Below, piece by piece: positions 18,403-29,000 of a stretch of DNA of 64,000 nucleotides. Position 1 is the stretch's first letter, and the number at the start of each line of letters is the position of its first letter. The stretch is from Opitutia bacterium (lineage in GTDB: Bacteria; Verrucomicrobiota; Verrucomicrobiia; Opitutales; Opitutaceae). The notes under the pieces were generated by a model. The model did no database searches. It was not told where the DNA came from and was given only the letters and a program-made list of their open reading frames with translations. The stretch spans positions 1-64,000 of the forward strand of contig CANGHW010000010.1 in the NCBI GenBank assembly GCA_947453695.1, written 5' to 3'. The position numbers and the translations under genes were made by a program.

Positions 18403-21400
18403 ATGGCGAAAAAGGACATCGAAGACGTTTATCCGCTGACCCCATTGCAGGAGGGGTTGCTGTTTCACGCCATCCTGTCGCCCGGGGACGGCGCCTATCA
18501 CGACCAGTTCAGCGCGGTGCTGCGCGGGCCACTGGACGCCGACGTGTTGCTGCGCGCGTGGCGCACCGTGACGGCGGGCCACGCGATTTTCCGCACGGCG
18601 TTTGCCTGGCAGACGGGCAAGGCTCCGCTGCAAGTGGTGGGCCGCACCGCGGAGGCGCCGGCCGTGCAACTCGACTGGCGCGCGACGGATGCGGCCGGGC
18701 GCGAGCGGTTGAAACGCGAGCTGATCGCGGACGACGCGCGGCGCGGATTCGATCCGGCGAAGGCTCCGCTCACGCGGCTGACGCTGGCGCGCACCGCAGA
18801 CGACGCGTGGTTTTTGCTCTGGAGCCGACATCACCTGCTGCTCGACGGATGGAGCCTCGCGCACGTGATGCGCGAATGGCTCGCGGCCTATCAGGCACTG
18901 CGGGCGGGACGGCCGGTGGCGCCGACGCAGGCGCGGCCGTTTCGCGACTACCTCGCGTGGTTGCAACGGCGGGACGCGGCGCGGGCCGAAGCGTTCTGGC
19001 GCACGGAGCTCGGAGATTTTTCGCAGCCGACGCCCCTCGGGCTCGCGCTGCCGCCGGAGTCGCCGGCACCGGCCGCCGGCGAGCGGCACGGAGAACTCAC
19101 GCTCGCCCTGTCCGCGGGCGAGACGGAGGCGCTACGCGCCCTCGCCCGACAGGCCCGCGTGACGCTCGCCACGGTGTTTCAGGGCGCGTGGGCGCTGCTG
19201 CTGGCGCGGTTGGGCGGCGAACGGGATGTCGTGTTCGGCAATACGGTGTCGGGCCGTCCGCCGGATCTCCCCGGGGCGGAAACGATGGTCGGGCTCTTCA
19301 TCAACACGCTGCCGCTGCGCGCGCGGCTCGCCCCGGCGGCGAAGCTGGGCGAGTGGTTGCGAGCGTTGCAGGCCCGCGTGATGGCGGCGCGGGAATTCGA
19401 GTTTACCCCGCTGGTGAAAATCCAGGGCTGGACGGAGGTCGCGCGCGACCGGCCGCTGTTCGAGACGTTGCTGGTGTTTGAAAACTATCCGGTCGACGAA
19501 GCACTGGCCGGCGGTCTCGGCGAGCTCCGCGTGGAGGACACGCACAGCCACGAGCGCACGCACTATCCGGCGACGATGATCGTGGCCCCGGGCTCGGTGA
19601 TCACACTCGTGATGCTGCACGACCGAGCGCGGTTGCCGGACGAGCGGGCGACGCGGTGGCTCGGATATTTCCGGGCGTTGCTCGCGGCCTGCGCGGTCGG
19701 GCCGGAGCAGGCGGTCGGGGGGTTGCACGGACTCGTCGGCGCGGAACGCACGCGAGCGACGGAGCAACCGGCGGAGCTGGCCCATGACCGCACCGCGACC
19801 CTGCACGGACTGGTGGCGGCGCAGGTCTTACGGACGCCCGGAGCAGTGGCGCTGATCGACGGTGGGCGGCGGCTGAGTTATGCGGACGTGGCGCGGCGGG
19901 CGACGGCGCTCGCGGCGCGCCTGCGGGCGCACGGGGCGGGACCGGAACGGTGCGTGGGGGTGTGTCTGGAACGCGGGGCGGAGCTGGTGATCGCGCTGCT
20001 CGGCGTGCTGGAAACCGGGGCGGTCTATGTGCCGCTCGATCCGACGTATCCGGCGGACCGGCTCGGCTTCATGTTCGCCGATGCGGAGCTGGCGGCACTC
20101 GTGACGCAGCGCAGCCTGGCGGAAACCTTACCGGCGCACGCGGTGCCGACGGTGTGGAGCGACGAGGACGCGCCGGCTGACCCGGCGGCGCCGGCGGCCG
20201 TGACGGTGCGACCGGAAAATTTGGCCTACCTCATCTACACCTCGGGCTCGACCGGGCGGCCGAAGGCGACGGCGATCGAGCACCGGCAGGCGGTGGCGCT
20301 GGTGCATTGGGCGCAGGCGGTGTTTACGCCGCGGGAACTGGCGGGCGTGCTGTTTTCGACGTCGGTGTGTTTCGATCTGTCGGTGTTCGAAATTTTTGTG
20401 ACTCTGGCGAGCGGCGGCGCGGTGATCGTGGCGGAAAACGCGCTCGCCTTGCCCGCCCTCCCGGCGCGCGACGAGGTGACGTTGATCAACACGGTGCCCT
20501 CGGCGGCGGCGGAACTGGTGCGACAGGAAGCGATTCCGCGCGGGGTTGTGACGATCAATCTCGCGGGCGAGCCGCTCACGGCGGTGTTGGCGGACCGGCT
20601 GTATGCGAGTGCGGCGGTGGAGCGCGTCTACGATCTCTACGGTCCCTCGGAGGACACGACCTATTCGACGTGCGCTCTGCGGGTGCGCGGGGAGACGGCG
20701 ACGATCGGCCGGGTCATCGCAAACTCGCGCCTGTATCTGGTGGACGCGGATTTTCAGCCGGTGCCGGCGGGCGCGGTGGGCGAGATCGTGCTGGCGGGCG
20801 AAGGCGTGGCGCGAGGCTATCTCGGGCGGCCGGACCTGACCGCGGAGCGATTTGTGCCGGACCCATTTTCACCGACACCCGGCGGCCGGCTGTATCGCAC
20901 GGGCGATCTGGCGCGGACGCGTGCCGACGGCCAACTCGAGTATCTCGGGCGCAGCGACCACCAGATCAAGATCCGCGGCTTCCGCGTGGAACTCGGCGAA
21001 ATCCAGTCGCGCCTCGAGGCGCATCCGGCGGTGGCGGAAGCGGCGGTCGTCGCGCGCGAACACGCGCAGCGCGGAAAATACCTTGCGGCCTTCGTGGCGG
21101 CGAAGCCGGGGGCGGCGCTGACGGCAGAAATGTTGACGCGGTGGGTGGGCGTGACGTTGCCCCACTATATGCAGCCGACGGCGTGGCATCTGGTGGAGAC
21201 GCTGCCGCGCACGCCGAACGGGAAACTCGACCGCAAGGCGTTGCCGGCGGACGAGGAGACCACGACCGCGGCAGCCGCGGACAGGCCGGCGGAGCGGAAC
21301 GACGATCCAATCACGGAAATCGTGGCGGGGATCTGGGCGCAAGTGCTCGGCGTCGCGCGGGTGAGGCCGGAGGATAATTTTTTCGATCTCGGCGGGCACT

Positions 21401-22413
21401 CGCTGCTGGCTACCCAGGTTGTCGCCCGGGTGCGGGCGGCGGGCAAAACGGAAATCCCGCTGCGGTTGCTCTTCGACCAACCGACGCTAGCTGGGTTTGC
21501 GGCGGGCGTGCGAGCGGCGCGCACGGGCGGGAGCGGAGCGGACGAAGCACCGATCACCGCGCGGCCGAGGGATGCGGCGGTGCCGCTCGCGACGGCGCAG
21601 CAACGCATGTGGGTCCTGGCCCGGCTGGCGGACCTGGGGGCAGCGTATCATGTGCCGACGGTGCTGGAGGCGCGTGGCCCGCTGGACGTGGGGCGGCTGG
21701 AGCGGGCACTCAACGCGGTGGCGGCGCGGCACGAAAGTCTGCGCATGACGTTTTCCGCGACCGACGGACGGGCGGAGGCGGTCGTGCACGCGACAGTCGA
21801 CGTGACCCTGACGACGGTGGACCTCACGAACCGGCCGGCGGCGGAGCGCGTCGCGGAGGCGCGGCGTCGCGCCGCGGCGGAGGGTGCACGGGCCTTCGAT
21901 TTGGCGCGCGGGCCGTTGTGGCGCGCGGCGGTATTCAAACTGGGCGAAGACCATCATTGGCTCCTGTTGACGGTGCATCACATCGTAACTGACGGGTGGT
22001 CGGAGTCGGTGCTGGTGCGGGAGCTCGCGGCGATCTACGCCGGCGGCGAACCGGCACCATTGAAACTCAATTACGGCGACTACGCGGTGTGGCAGCGCGG
22101 GCGCGTCGCGGCGGGCGCGGTGGCGGCGCAGGTGGCGGCCTGGGCGGACGAGTTGCGCGGCGTGCCGGCGCTGGAGCTGCCCACGGACCGGCCGCGGCCG
22201 GCGGTGGCGGGGTATCGCGGGGCGCTGGCGCGCGGATCGGTGGCGGCGACCACGGCGGGCGCGTTGCGGGACCTGGCCCGGCAGGAGGCGCGACGGTGTT
22301 CATGGTTTTGCTCGCGGCGTGGGAAGTGTGGCTCTGGCGGCACACCGGGCAGACCGATTTTGCGGTCGGCACCCCGGTGGCGGGACGCACGCGGCCGGAG
22401 TGGGAGCCGCTGA
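18403..22413 (+). CDS. NRPS (5' part of a frameshifted gene): C(DCL-like)-A(DLFNNALTYK, Ala)-T-C(N-lobe)
   Basis: RHHLLLDGWS, YTSGSTGRPKA, GGHSL, HHIVTDGWS; reading frame breaks near 22287 and ends in out-of-frame residues. Confidence 0.93.
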   Translation: MAKKDIEDVYPLTPLQEGLLFHAILSPGDGAYHDQFSAVLRGPLDADVLLRAWRTVTAGHAIFRTAFAWQTGKAPLQVVGRTAEAPAVQLDWRATDAAGRERLKRELIADDARRGFDPAKAPLTRLTLARTADDAWFLLWSRHHLLLDGWSLAHVMREWLAAYQALRAGRPVAPTQARPFRDYLAWLQRRDAARAEAFWRTELGDFSQPTPLGLALPPESPAPAAGERHGELTLALSAGETEALRALARQARVTLATVFQGAWALLLARLGGERDVVFGNTVSGRPPDLPGAETMVGLFINTLPLRARLAPAAKLGEWLRALQARVMAAREFEFTPLVKIQGWTEVARDRPLFETLLVFENYPVDEALAGGLGELRVEDTHSHERTHYPATMIVAPGSVITLVMLHDRARLPDERATRWLGYFRALLAACAVGPEQAVGGLHGLVGAERTRATEQPAELAHDRTATLHGLVAAQVLRTPGAVALIDGGRRLSYADVARRATALAARLRAHGAGPERCVGVCLERGAELVIALLGVLETGAVYVPLDPTYPADRLGFMFADAELAALVTQRSLAETLPAHAVPTVWSDEDAPADPAAPAAVTVRPENLAYLIYTSGSTGRPKATAIEHRQAVALVHWAQAVFTPRELAGVLFSTSVCFDLSVFEIFVTLASGGAVIVAENALALPALPARDEVTLINTVPSAAAELVRQEAIPRGVVTINLAGEPLTAVLADRLYASAAVERVYDLYGPSEDTTYSTCALRVRGETATIGRVIANSRLYLVDADFQPVPAGAVGEIVLAGEGVARGYLGRPDLTAERFVPDPFSPTPGGRLYRTGDLARTRADGQLEYLGRSDHQIKIRGFRVELGEIQSRLEAHPAVAEAAVVAREHAQRGKYLAAFVAAKPGAALTAEMLTRWVGVTLPHYMQPTAWHLVETLPRTPNGKLDRKALPADEETTTAAAADRPAERNDDPITEIVAGIWAQVLGVARVRPEDNFFDLGGHSLLATQVVARVRAAGKTEIPLRLLFDQPTLAGFAAGVRAARTGGSGADEAPITARPRDAAVPLATAQQRMWVLARLADLGAAYHVPTVLEARGPLDVGRLERALNAVAARHESLRMTFSATDGRAEAVVHATVDVTLTTVDLTNRPAAERVAEARRRAAAEGARAFDLARGPLWRAAVFKLGEDHHWLLLTVHHIVTDGWSESVLVRELAAIYAGGEPAPLKLNYGDYAVWQRGRVAAGAVAAQVAAWADELRGVPALELPTDRPRPAVAGYRGALARGSVAATTAGALRDLARQEARRCSWFCSRRGKCGSGGTPGRPILRSAPRWRDARGRSGSR

Positions 22414-25400
22414 TCGGGCTGTTTGTGAACACGCTCGCGTTACGGGCCGACGTCGGACCGGCGCGGGAGTTCACCGACTGGGTGCGCCGCGTGCGCACGC
22501 GGACGCTGCGCGCGCACGACCGGCAGGAAGCGCCGTTTGAGCAGGTGGTGGAAGCGGTGAAACCCGAGCGGGATGCGGCGCGCGCGGCGATTTTCCAAGT
22601 GATGTTCAGCGTGCAGAACACGCCGGCGGCAGTGCCGGCGCTGGGGGAATTGCGGCTGGCGCCGGTGGAAACCGCGGTGACGACGGCGAAGTTCGAGCTG
22701 TCGCTGACGGTGCGGGAAAATGCCGACGGCACCCTGGCGCTCGGACTCGAATACAACCAGGACCTGTTCGACGCGGGGACGGCGGAGCATTTTATCGAAC
22801 GTTACGGAGTGCTCCTCGGAGCGATCGCGGCGAACCCGAAGACGGTGGTGCGATCACTCGCGTGGATGAGCGCGGCGGAGGCAGCGCGGATCGCCGGGTG
22901 GAGCCGCGGCCCGGCCCTCGGGAAGAGCGCGACGGCGGTGCCCGAGGCGGTCGCAGCGCAGGCGGCGCGCACGCCGGATGCGGTGGCGGTGGCGGCCGGA
23001 GCGGTGCGCTGGAGTTACGCCGAACTGATGGTGCAGGCCGGAAACATGGCGGCGCGACTGCGGGCGGGCGGAGTGCGGCGCGGCGGCACGGTGGCGATCC
23101 TGGCGGACCGCGAACCGGCGCTGGTGGCGGCGATGCTCGGGATATGGCAGATCGGCGCGGCGTATGTGCCCCTCGATACGGAGGCACCGCCAGAACGTTG
23201 GCGCGCGATCGTGGCAGACCACGGGCTGGACGCGGTCCTGTTGCCAGCGGCGTGGCGCGGACGGTGGCCGGCGAACGGCGCGGGGACGGTGATCGCGTGG
23301 GACGAGGCCGGGGCGATCAACGAAGGCGGGGCACCGCAGCGGGTGCACGCGGAGGAAACGGCGTATATTTTGTTCACGTCGGGCTCGACGGGGCAGCCCA
23401 AAGGAGTGGCGGTGCCGCACGGCGCGCTGGCGGCGCACATGGCGTGGTTCAACGCGGCCTACGAGGGCGGGCCGGACGACGTGGTGTTGCAGAAAACGCC
23501 GGCCACCTTCGACGCGTCCGTCTGGGAATTTTGGGCCCCGCTGATGACGGGAGGGCGGCTCGAGCTGGCACCGCCCGGGGCGCAACGTGATCCGGCGGCG
23601 CTCGTGGCGGCGATCCAGCGCGCCGGAGTGACGTGGTTGCAGGCGGTGCCGACGCTCTGGGAACGACTCGCGGTGGAGCCGGGCTTCGCGGAGGTGCGGA
23701 CGTTGCGACGGCTGTTTTCGGGCGGTGAAGTGTTGACGACGGCACTGCGCAACGCGCTGGCGCAAGTGCAGCCGGTGCCGCTGGTGAATCTCTACGGTCC
23801 CACGGAGACGACGATTCAGTGCGCGACGTGGACGTGCGGTGCGCACGACGGGACGGGCGCGGCGGTGCCGCTCGGGGCGGCGGTGCCGGGCAGCACGCTG
23901 CAGGTCGTCGATGCGGACGGCGCGCCGGTGGCGACGGGCGTCGCGGGCGAACTGCACGTGGGCGGCGCGCAAGTGGCGGCGGGTTACTGGCGTCGGCCGG
24001 AGCTGACGGCGGAGAGTTTCCGGCCCGATCCGGCGGCGGCGACGCCGGGCGCGCGGCGCTATGCGACGGGTGATCTCGTGCGGTGGCGCGCGGACGGAGT
24101 TTTGGACTATCTCGGACGGCGGGACGGACAGGTGAAGTTGCGCGGTTTCCGCCTCGAACTGGGCGAAGTGGAGACGGTGCTGGCGGCCGTGCCCGGCGTG
24201 GTGAAGGCGGCGGCAGCGGTGCGCGACGGCCGGCTCACGGGCTACGTGGAGTGGCCGGGAGCGCCGGAGGGGTGGACGAAAGATTTGCGGGCGGCGGCGA
24301 CCGCGCGACTGCCGCACTATATGATTCCGGCGCGCTGGGCGCGGGTGGAGAGCTGGCCGCTGCTGACGAGCGGCAAGGTGGACCGCAACGCGTTGCCCGA
24401 GGCGCCGGACGCGGCGACGGAAGCGGGGGCGACGGACGCGCCGCCGGCGGATGCGGTCGAGGAGCTGCTCGCAGGCTTGTGGCGCGAGCTGCTGCGGGTG
24501 CCGCGCGTGGGGCGGCACGACAATTTTTTTACGTTGGGCGGGGACTCGATTCTCGCGCTGCAAATCGCGGCCCGCGCCGCGGCGGCGGGCGTGCGCGTGC
24601 CGCCGCAGGCGGTGTTCACGCAGCAGACGCTGGCGGAATTGGCTGCGGTGACGGAGACGGCGGGGCCGGGCGCGACGGCGAAGCGGGCGGCGGAGGGCGC
24701 GGGGCCGCGGGTGACGCCGGCGCAGCAGTGGTTCTTCGAGTTGGGGCTGACGGCGCCGGCGCATTGGAACCAATCGGCGCTGTTCGTGACGCCGGCGGAT
24801 TTCGACGCGGCGCGTTGCGAGGCGGCGCTGCGGGCGGTGGCGGCGCGACACGATGTCCTGCGGTCGCGGTTTGAGCGCGGGGCGGACGGGTGGACGGTGC
24901 GATGGGCGGACTCGACGGACGCGGCGGTGGCCTGCGAGACGCGGCCGTTGGCGACGCTGGCCGAGGCGGCGGCGCGGGCGCAGGCGTCGTTGGATCTGGC
25001 GCGCGGACCGTTGCTGCGCGCGGTGGTGTTCGTGCCGGAGACGGGCGGCGAAGGCCGACTGTTGGTGGTGGCGCACCACCTGGTGATCGACGGGGTGTCG
25101 TGGCGAATTTTGCTGGCGGAACTGGCCGCGGCGTATGGCGGCGAACGGCTGCCGCCGGCGGCACCGACCTGGGCGGCATGGACGCACGCGCTGGCGGCGG
25201 AGGCCGAGAGTGCGGAGTCGCAGGCGGAGCGGACACACTGGCGAGGCGTGCCGGCGGCGGAGGCGTTTCCGCGCGATTTTGCGACGACGGGAGCGGGCGT
25301 CGTGGCGGATGAAAAAACGATCGAGGTGGCGTTGACCGCGGCGGAAACGGCGGCGCTGCTGCACGACGCGGGCGCCGCGTATCGGACGCAGGGACATGAG

Positions 25401-26054
25401 CTGTTGCTGGCCGCGACCGCGCAGGCGTTGCGCGGGTGGACGGGGCGCGCGGCGCACACGATTCTCATGGAAGGGCACGGGCGCGAGACGGTCGCGGATG
25501 CGCCGGACGTGAGCGGAGTGCTCGGCTGGTTTACGACCCTGTTTCCCGTGCGGATCACGGCGGAAGGTGGCGAGCCGGGCGAGTGGGTGAAGACGGTCAA
25601 GGAGGAATCGCGCGCGGTGCCGCGCCGCGGGCTGAGCTACGGTTTGGCGCGGACGCAGGGAGCGACGGACGGGCAGGCGGCGCTCGCGGCCCAGGCGTGG
25701 CCGGAGCTCGCGTTCAACTACCTGGGTCAGCTCGACGCGGAAAGCGGCCCGGCGGGATTTCGCGCGGCGACGGAGGCGCGCGGGGCGGACCGGGCGGCCG
25801 GGAACGCGCGGGCTTTTCTCCTGGAGTGCAACGCAGCGGTGAGCGGCGGCGTGGTGCGGTGCGCGTGGACCTACAGCCGGGCGCATCACCGCGCGGAGAC
25901 GATCGCGGCGCTGGCCGCGGGCCAGTTGGCAGCATTGCGGGCGATCATCGCGCACTGCACCACGGCGGGCGCAGGCGGATTTACCCCCTCGGATTTCTCG
26001 GCCGATGACGTGAGCCAGAAGGACCTCGACAAGCTCTTCGAGCGACTGCAATGA
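22290..26054 (+). CDS. NRPS (3' part of a frameshifted gene): C(C-lobe)-A(DAWQFGLIQK, Gln-like)-T-E
   Basis: GATVFMVLLAAWEVWLWRHTGQTDFAVGTPVAGRT resumes the C domain in another frame; A-domain FTSGSTGQPKG; GGDSI; E domain HHLVIDGVSWRI, EGHGRE, FNYLGQ. Upstream part of ORF 21996 is out-of-frame noise. Confidence 0.93.
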   Translation, partial: ATVFMVLLAAWEVWLWRHTGQTDFAVGTPVAGRTRPEWEPLIGLFVNTLALRADVGPAREFTDWVRRVRTRTLRAHDRQEAPFEQVVEAVKPERDAARAAIFQVMFSVQNTPAAVPALGELRLAPVETAVTTAKFELSLTVRENADGTLALGLEYNQDLFDAGTAEHFIERYGVLLGAIAANPKTVVRSLAWMSAAEAARIAGWSRGPALGKSATAVPEAVAAQAARTPDAVAVAAGAVRWSYAELMVQAGNMAARLRAGGVRRGGTVAILADREPALVAAMLGIWQIGAAYVPLDTEAPPERWRAIVADHGLDAVLLPAAWRGRWPANGAGTVIAWDEAGAINEGGAPQRVHAEETAYILFTSGSTGQPKGVAVPHGALAAHMAWFNAAYEGGPDDVVLQKTPATFDASVWEFWAPLMTGGRLELAPPGAQRDPAALVAAIQRAGVTWLQAVPTLWERLAVEPGFAEVRTLRRLFSGGEVLTTALRNALAQVQPVPLVNLYGPTETTIQCATWTCGAHDGTGAAVPLGAAVPGSTLQVVDADGAPVATGVAGELHVGGAQVAAGYWRRPELTAESFRPDPAAATPGARRYATGDLVRWRADGVLDYLGRRDGQVKLRGFRLELGEVETVLAAVPGVVKAAAAVRDGRLTGYVEWPGAPEGWTKDLRAAATARLPHYMIPARWARVESWPLLTSGKVDRNALPEAPDAATEAGATDAPPADAVEELLAGLWRELLRVPRVGRHDNFFTLGGDSILALQIAARAAAAGVRVPPQAVFTQQTLAELAAVTETAGPGATAKRAAEGAGPRVTPAQQWFFELGLTAPAHWNQSALFVTPADFDAARCEAALRAVAARHDVLRSRFERGADGWTVRWADSTDAAVACETRPLATLAEAAARAQASLDLARGPLLRAVVFVPETGGEGRLLVVAHHLVIDGVSWRILLAELAAAYGGERLPPAAPTWAAWTHALAAEAESAESQAERTHWRGVPAAEAFPRDFATTGAGVVADEKTIEVALTAAETAALLHDAGAAYRTQGHELLLAATAQALRGWTGRAAHTILMEGHGRETVADAPDVSGVLGWFTTLFPVRITAEGGEPGEWVKTVKEESRAVPRRGLSYGLARTQGATDGQAALAAQAWPELAFNYLGQLDAESGPAGFRAATEARGADRAAGNARAFLLECNAAVSGGVVRCAWTYSRAHHRAETIAALAAGQLAALRAIIAHCTTAGAGGFTPSDFSADDVSQKDLDKLFERLQ

Positions 26055-29000
26055 ACGCGCCTCCCATGTCCACGCCCGATCCCCGCGCCAACGTCGAAGA
26101 CGTATTCGAACTGGCCCCACTGCAGCGGGGACTGCTCTTCCACCATCTGCGCGATCCGGCGGGGGGAGACTACATCGAGCAGATGACGTTTATGCTCGAG
26201 GGAAAGCTGGACCGGGAGGCGTTTGCGCGGGCGTGGCAGACGACGGTCGACCGGCACGCGGCGTTGCGGACCTCGTTTCAATGGGAGGGGCTGGAGCAAC
26301 CGCTGCAAATCGTGCATCGGCGCGTGCCGGTGCCGGTGGAAAATCTCGACTGGAGCGGCGACACGGCCGCGGCACAGACGACGCGGATGGCGCAGTGGCT
26401 CGCGACCGACCGGAAGCGGGGCTTTGCGCTGGCGCAGGCACCGCTGTTGCGGCTGACGCTGATCGCGCTCGGCGCGGGGCGCACCCAAGTGGTGTGGACC
26501 CACAGCCATCTGCTGCTCGACGGGTGGAGTCTGCCGCTCGTGTTGCGCGACGTGCTGGCGGCGTATGCGGGGCACACGACGGGGCGGGCGCCGGCACCGA
26601 AGTATCGGGATTTTGTCCGGTGGCTGCGCGGGCGAAACGCGACGGCGGCGGAAAATTTCTGGCGCACCGAGCTCGCGGGATTCGACGAGCCGACGCCGCT
26701 GCCCTGCGTGGACGGTGCGACGCGCGGCGGAGCGAGTGCGCCGCACGAGGCCACCGTCGCGTTTGGCCCGGAGGAGACCGGGACGTTGAAGGCTTGGGGC
26801 GCGGCGCGCGGAGTGACGCTCGCGACGCTGACCGCGGCCGCGTGGGCGCTGGTGCTGGCGAAGCGCAGCGGACGGGCGGACGTGGTGTTCGGCTGCACGG
26901 TCGCGGGCCGGCCGGCGGAACTGCCGGGAGCGGACGAGACGGTGGGACTCTTTATCAACACCCTGCCGCTGCGCGTGGCGGTGCCCGCCGTTGAGCGGGC
27001 GGGCGCCTGGGTGGCGGGTGTGCAGACGCGGCTGGCGGCGGCCCGCACCCATGAGCACACGCCGCTGGCGAGTGTGCAGGCGTGGAGCGACGTGCCGGCG
27101 GGGCGGGCGCTGTTCGAGACCCTGTTTGTGTTTGAAAACTATCCGGGCGCGGGCGAGGCGGCCACGGTGTTGCCGGAGGGGTTGCGCCTGGCGGAGGCGC
27201 GCAGTCTCGAACGCACTCACTATCCACTCACGGTGGTTGCGGCCGTGGATGGCGGGGCGCTCGTGGTGCGAATACTGAGCGACGGCCAGCGCGTGGGGGC
27301 CGCGGCGGCCGAAGAAGTGGCGGGATTTTTTCGGGCGGCGGTCGGAGAACTCATGGCGGCGGACGACGCGACCCGCGTGGGGGAACTGGATTTACTCACA
27401 ACGGCGGAGGGCGGGCAGCTCGCGCGGTGGAGCGGGATGGAGCCGGCGGCGGCGGCGGATTGGGTGGATACTTTCCTGGCGCACGTGCGTGCGCGGCCCG
27501 AGGCGGACGCACTCCGGTCGGCGGGCGGGACCATGAGCTACGGCGAGCTCGCGGAACGCAGCGCGCAGCTGGCGGACCGGCTGGCGACGGCGGGCGTGGG
27601 ACGGGAAACGATCGTGGCGTTGGGTTTCGGGCGTTCGGCGGAATGGCCGGTAGCGGCCCTGGCGGTATTGCGGGCAGGCGGCGCCTACCTGCCGATCGAT
27701 CCGGCGTATCCGAAAGATCGAATCCAGTTCATGCTCGATGACAGCGGGGCGCGGGTGGTGATCGCACCGCGCGAACACGCGGCGGCGATGCAGGGCGGCG
27801 GTCGCACCGTGCTGGCTTGGGAAGATTTTTCCGCCAAGCCGGAGTCGGGCGGCGCGGGCGCGCAGCCGTTGCCCGCGACCGACGCGCGGCAGGCGGCCTA
27901 TGTGATCTACACGTCGGGCTCGACCGGGCGCCCGAAGGGCGTGGTGGTGTCGCGCGGGGCGTGGGCCGCGCTGGCGGAGTTTCAGCGCGAGGCGGCGCGC
28001 GTCGGACCGGGCGACCGCGTATTGCAGTTTGCGTCGACGAGTTTCGACGCGTCGGTGTGGGAACTCAGTCTCGCGCTCGGCAGCGGGGCGACGCTGGTGA
28101 CCGCAACGACGGAGGCCTTGCGCCCGGGCGAGCCGCTGGCGGAAACGTTGGAACGCGAAGCGGTGACCTGCGTGCTCCTGCCCCCGAGCACGGCAGCGCA
28201 TCTGCCGGAAGGCGCGGGCGCGACAGTGAAACTCCTGATCGTCGGCGGCGAGGCGTGTCGGCCGGGATTGGTGACGCGGTGGGCGAACGGCACACGCCGC
28301 TTCGTGAATGCCTACGGACCGACGGAAAATGCGGTGGTGGCGACCTGGACGGATTTGGCCGCGACGGACACGCACGGGCCGATCGGTGGACCCGTCACGG
28401 GGACGCGGGTGTATGTGCTCGACGCGGCGGGCGCGCGGGTGCCACCGGGCGTGGCGGGGGAACTCGCGCTCGGCGGCGCGAGCCTGGCCCGCGGCTATCT
28501 CGGGCGGCCGGAGTTGACGGCGGAGCGCTTCGGGCCGGACCCGTATGGGGCGGCGCCGGGGGCGCGGCTCTACCGCACGGGCGACCGCGTGCGCTGGGGC
28601 GCGGACGGACGGTTGGAGTTTTTGGGCCGCATCGACGAACAGGTGAAACTGCGCGGCTTTCGCGTGGAGCTCGGCGAAATCGAAGCGGTGCTGGCGACGC
28701 ATCCGGCGGTGAAAGAGGCGGCGGTGGCCGTGCGGGGGGAGGCGCAGCTCGTGGCGTGGGTCGCGCGGCGCGCCGACGCGACGGCGACGGCGGAAGTGTT
28801 GCGCGCGTGGGTGCAGGAGCGGTTGCCGGAACACATGGTGCCGGGCCGGTGGTGTTTCGTGTCCGCACTGCCGCTCACGCCGAACGGGAAGGTAAATAAA
28901 CGGGCGCTGCCCGAGCCGGAATCCGAGGCGGACAGCGGGGCGGGACCGACCGACGACAACGCAGGCGCGGGGTCACCGCTCGTCGCTCTGGTCGCTGGAA

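Noticed and set aside
21996-22289. N-terminal ~98 aa of ORF 21996..26054
   Set aside because: Gly/Ala-rich out-of-frame translation of the C domain upstream of the frameshift.
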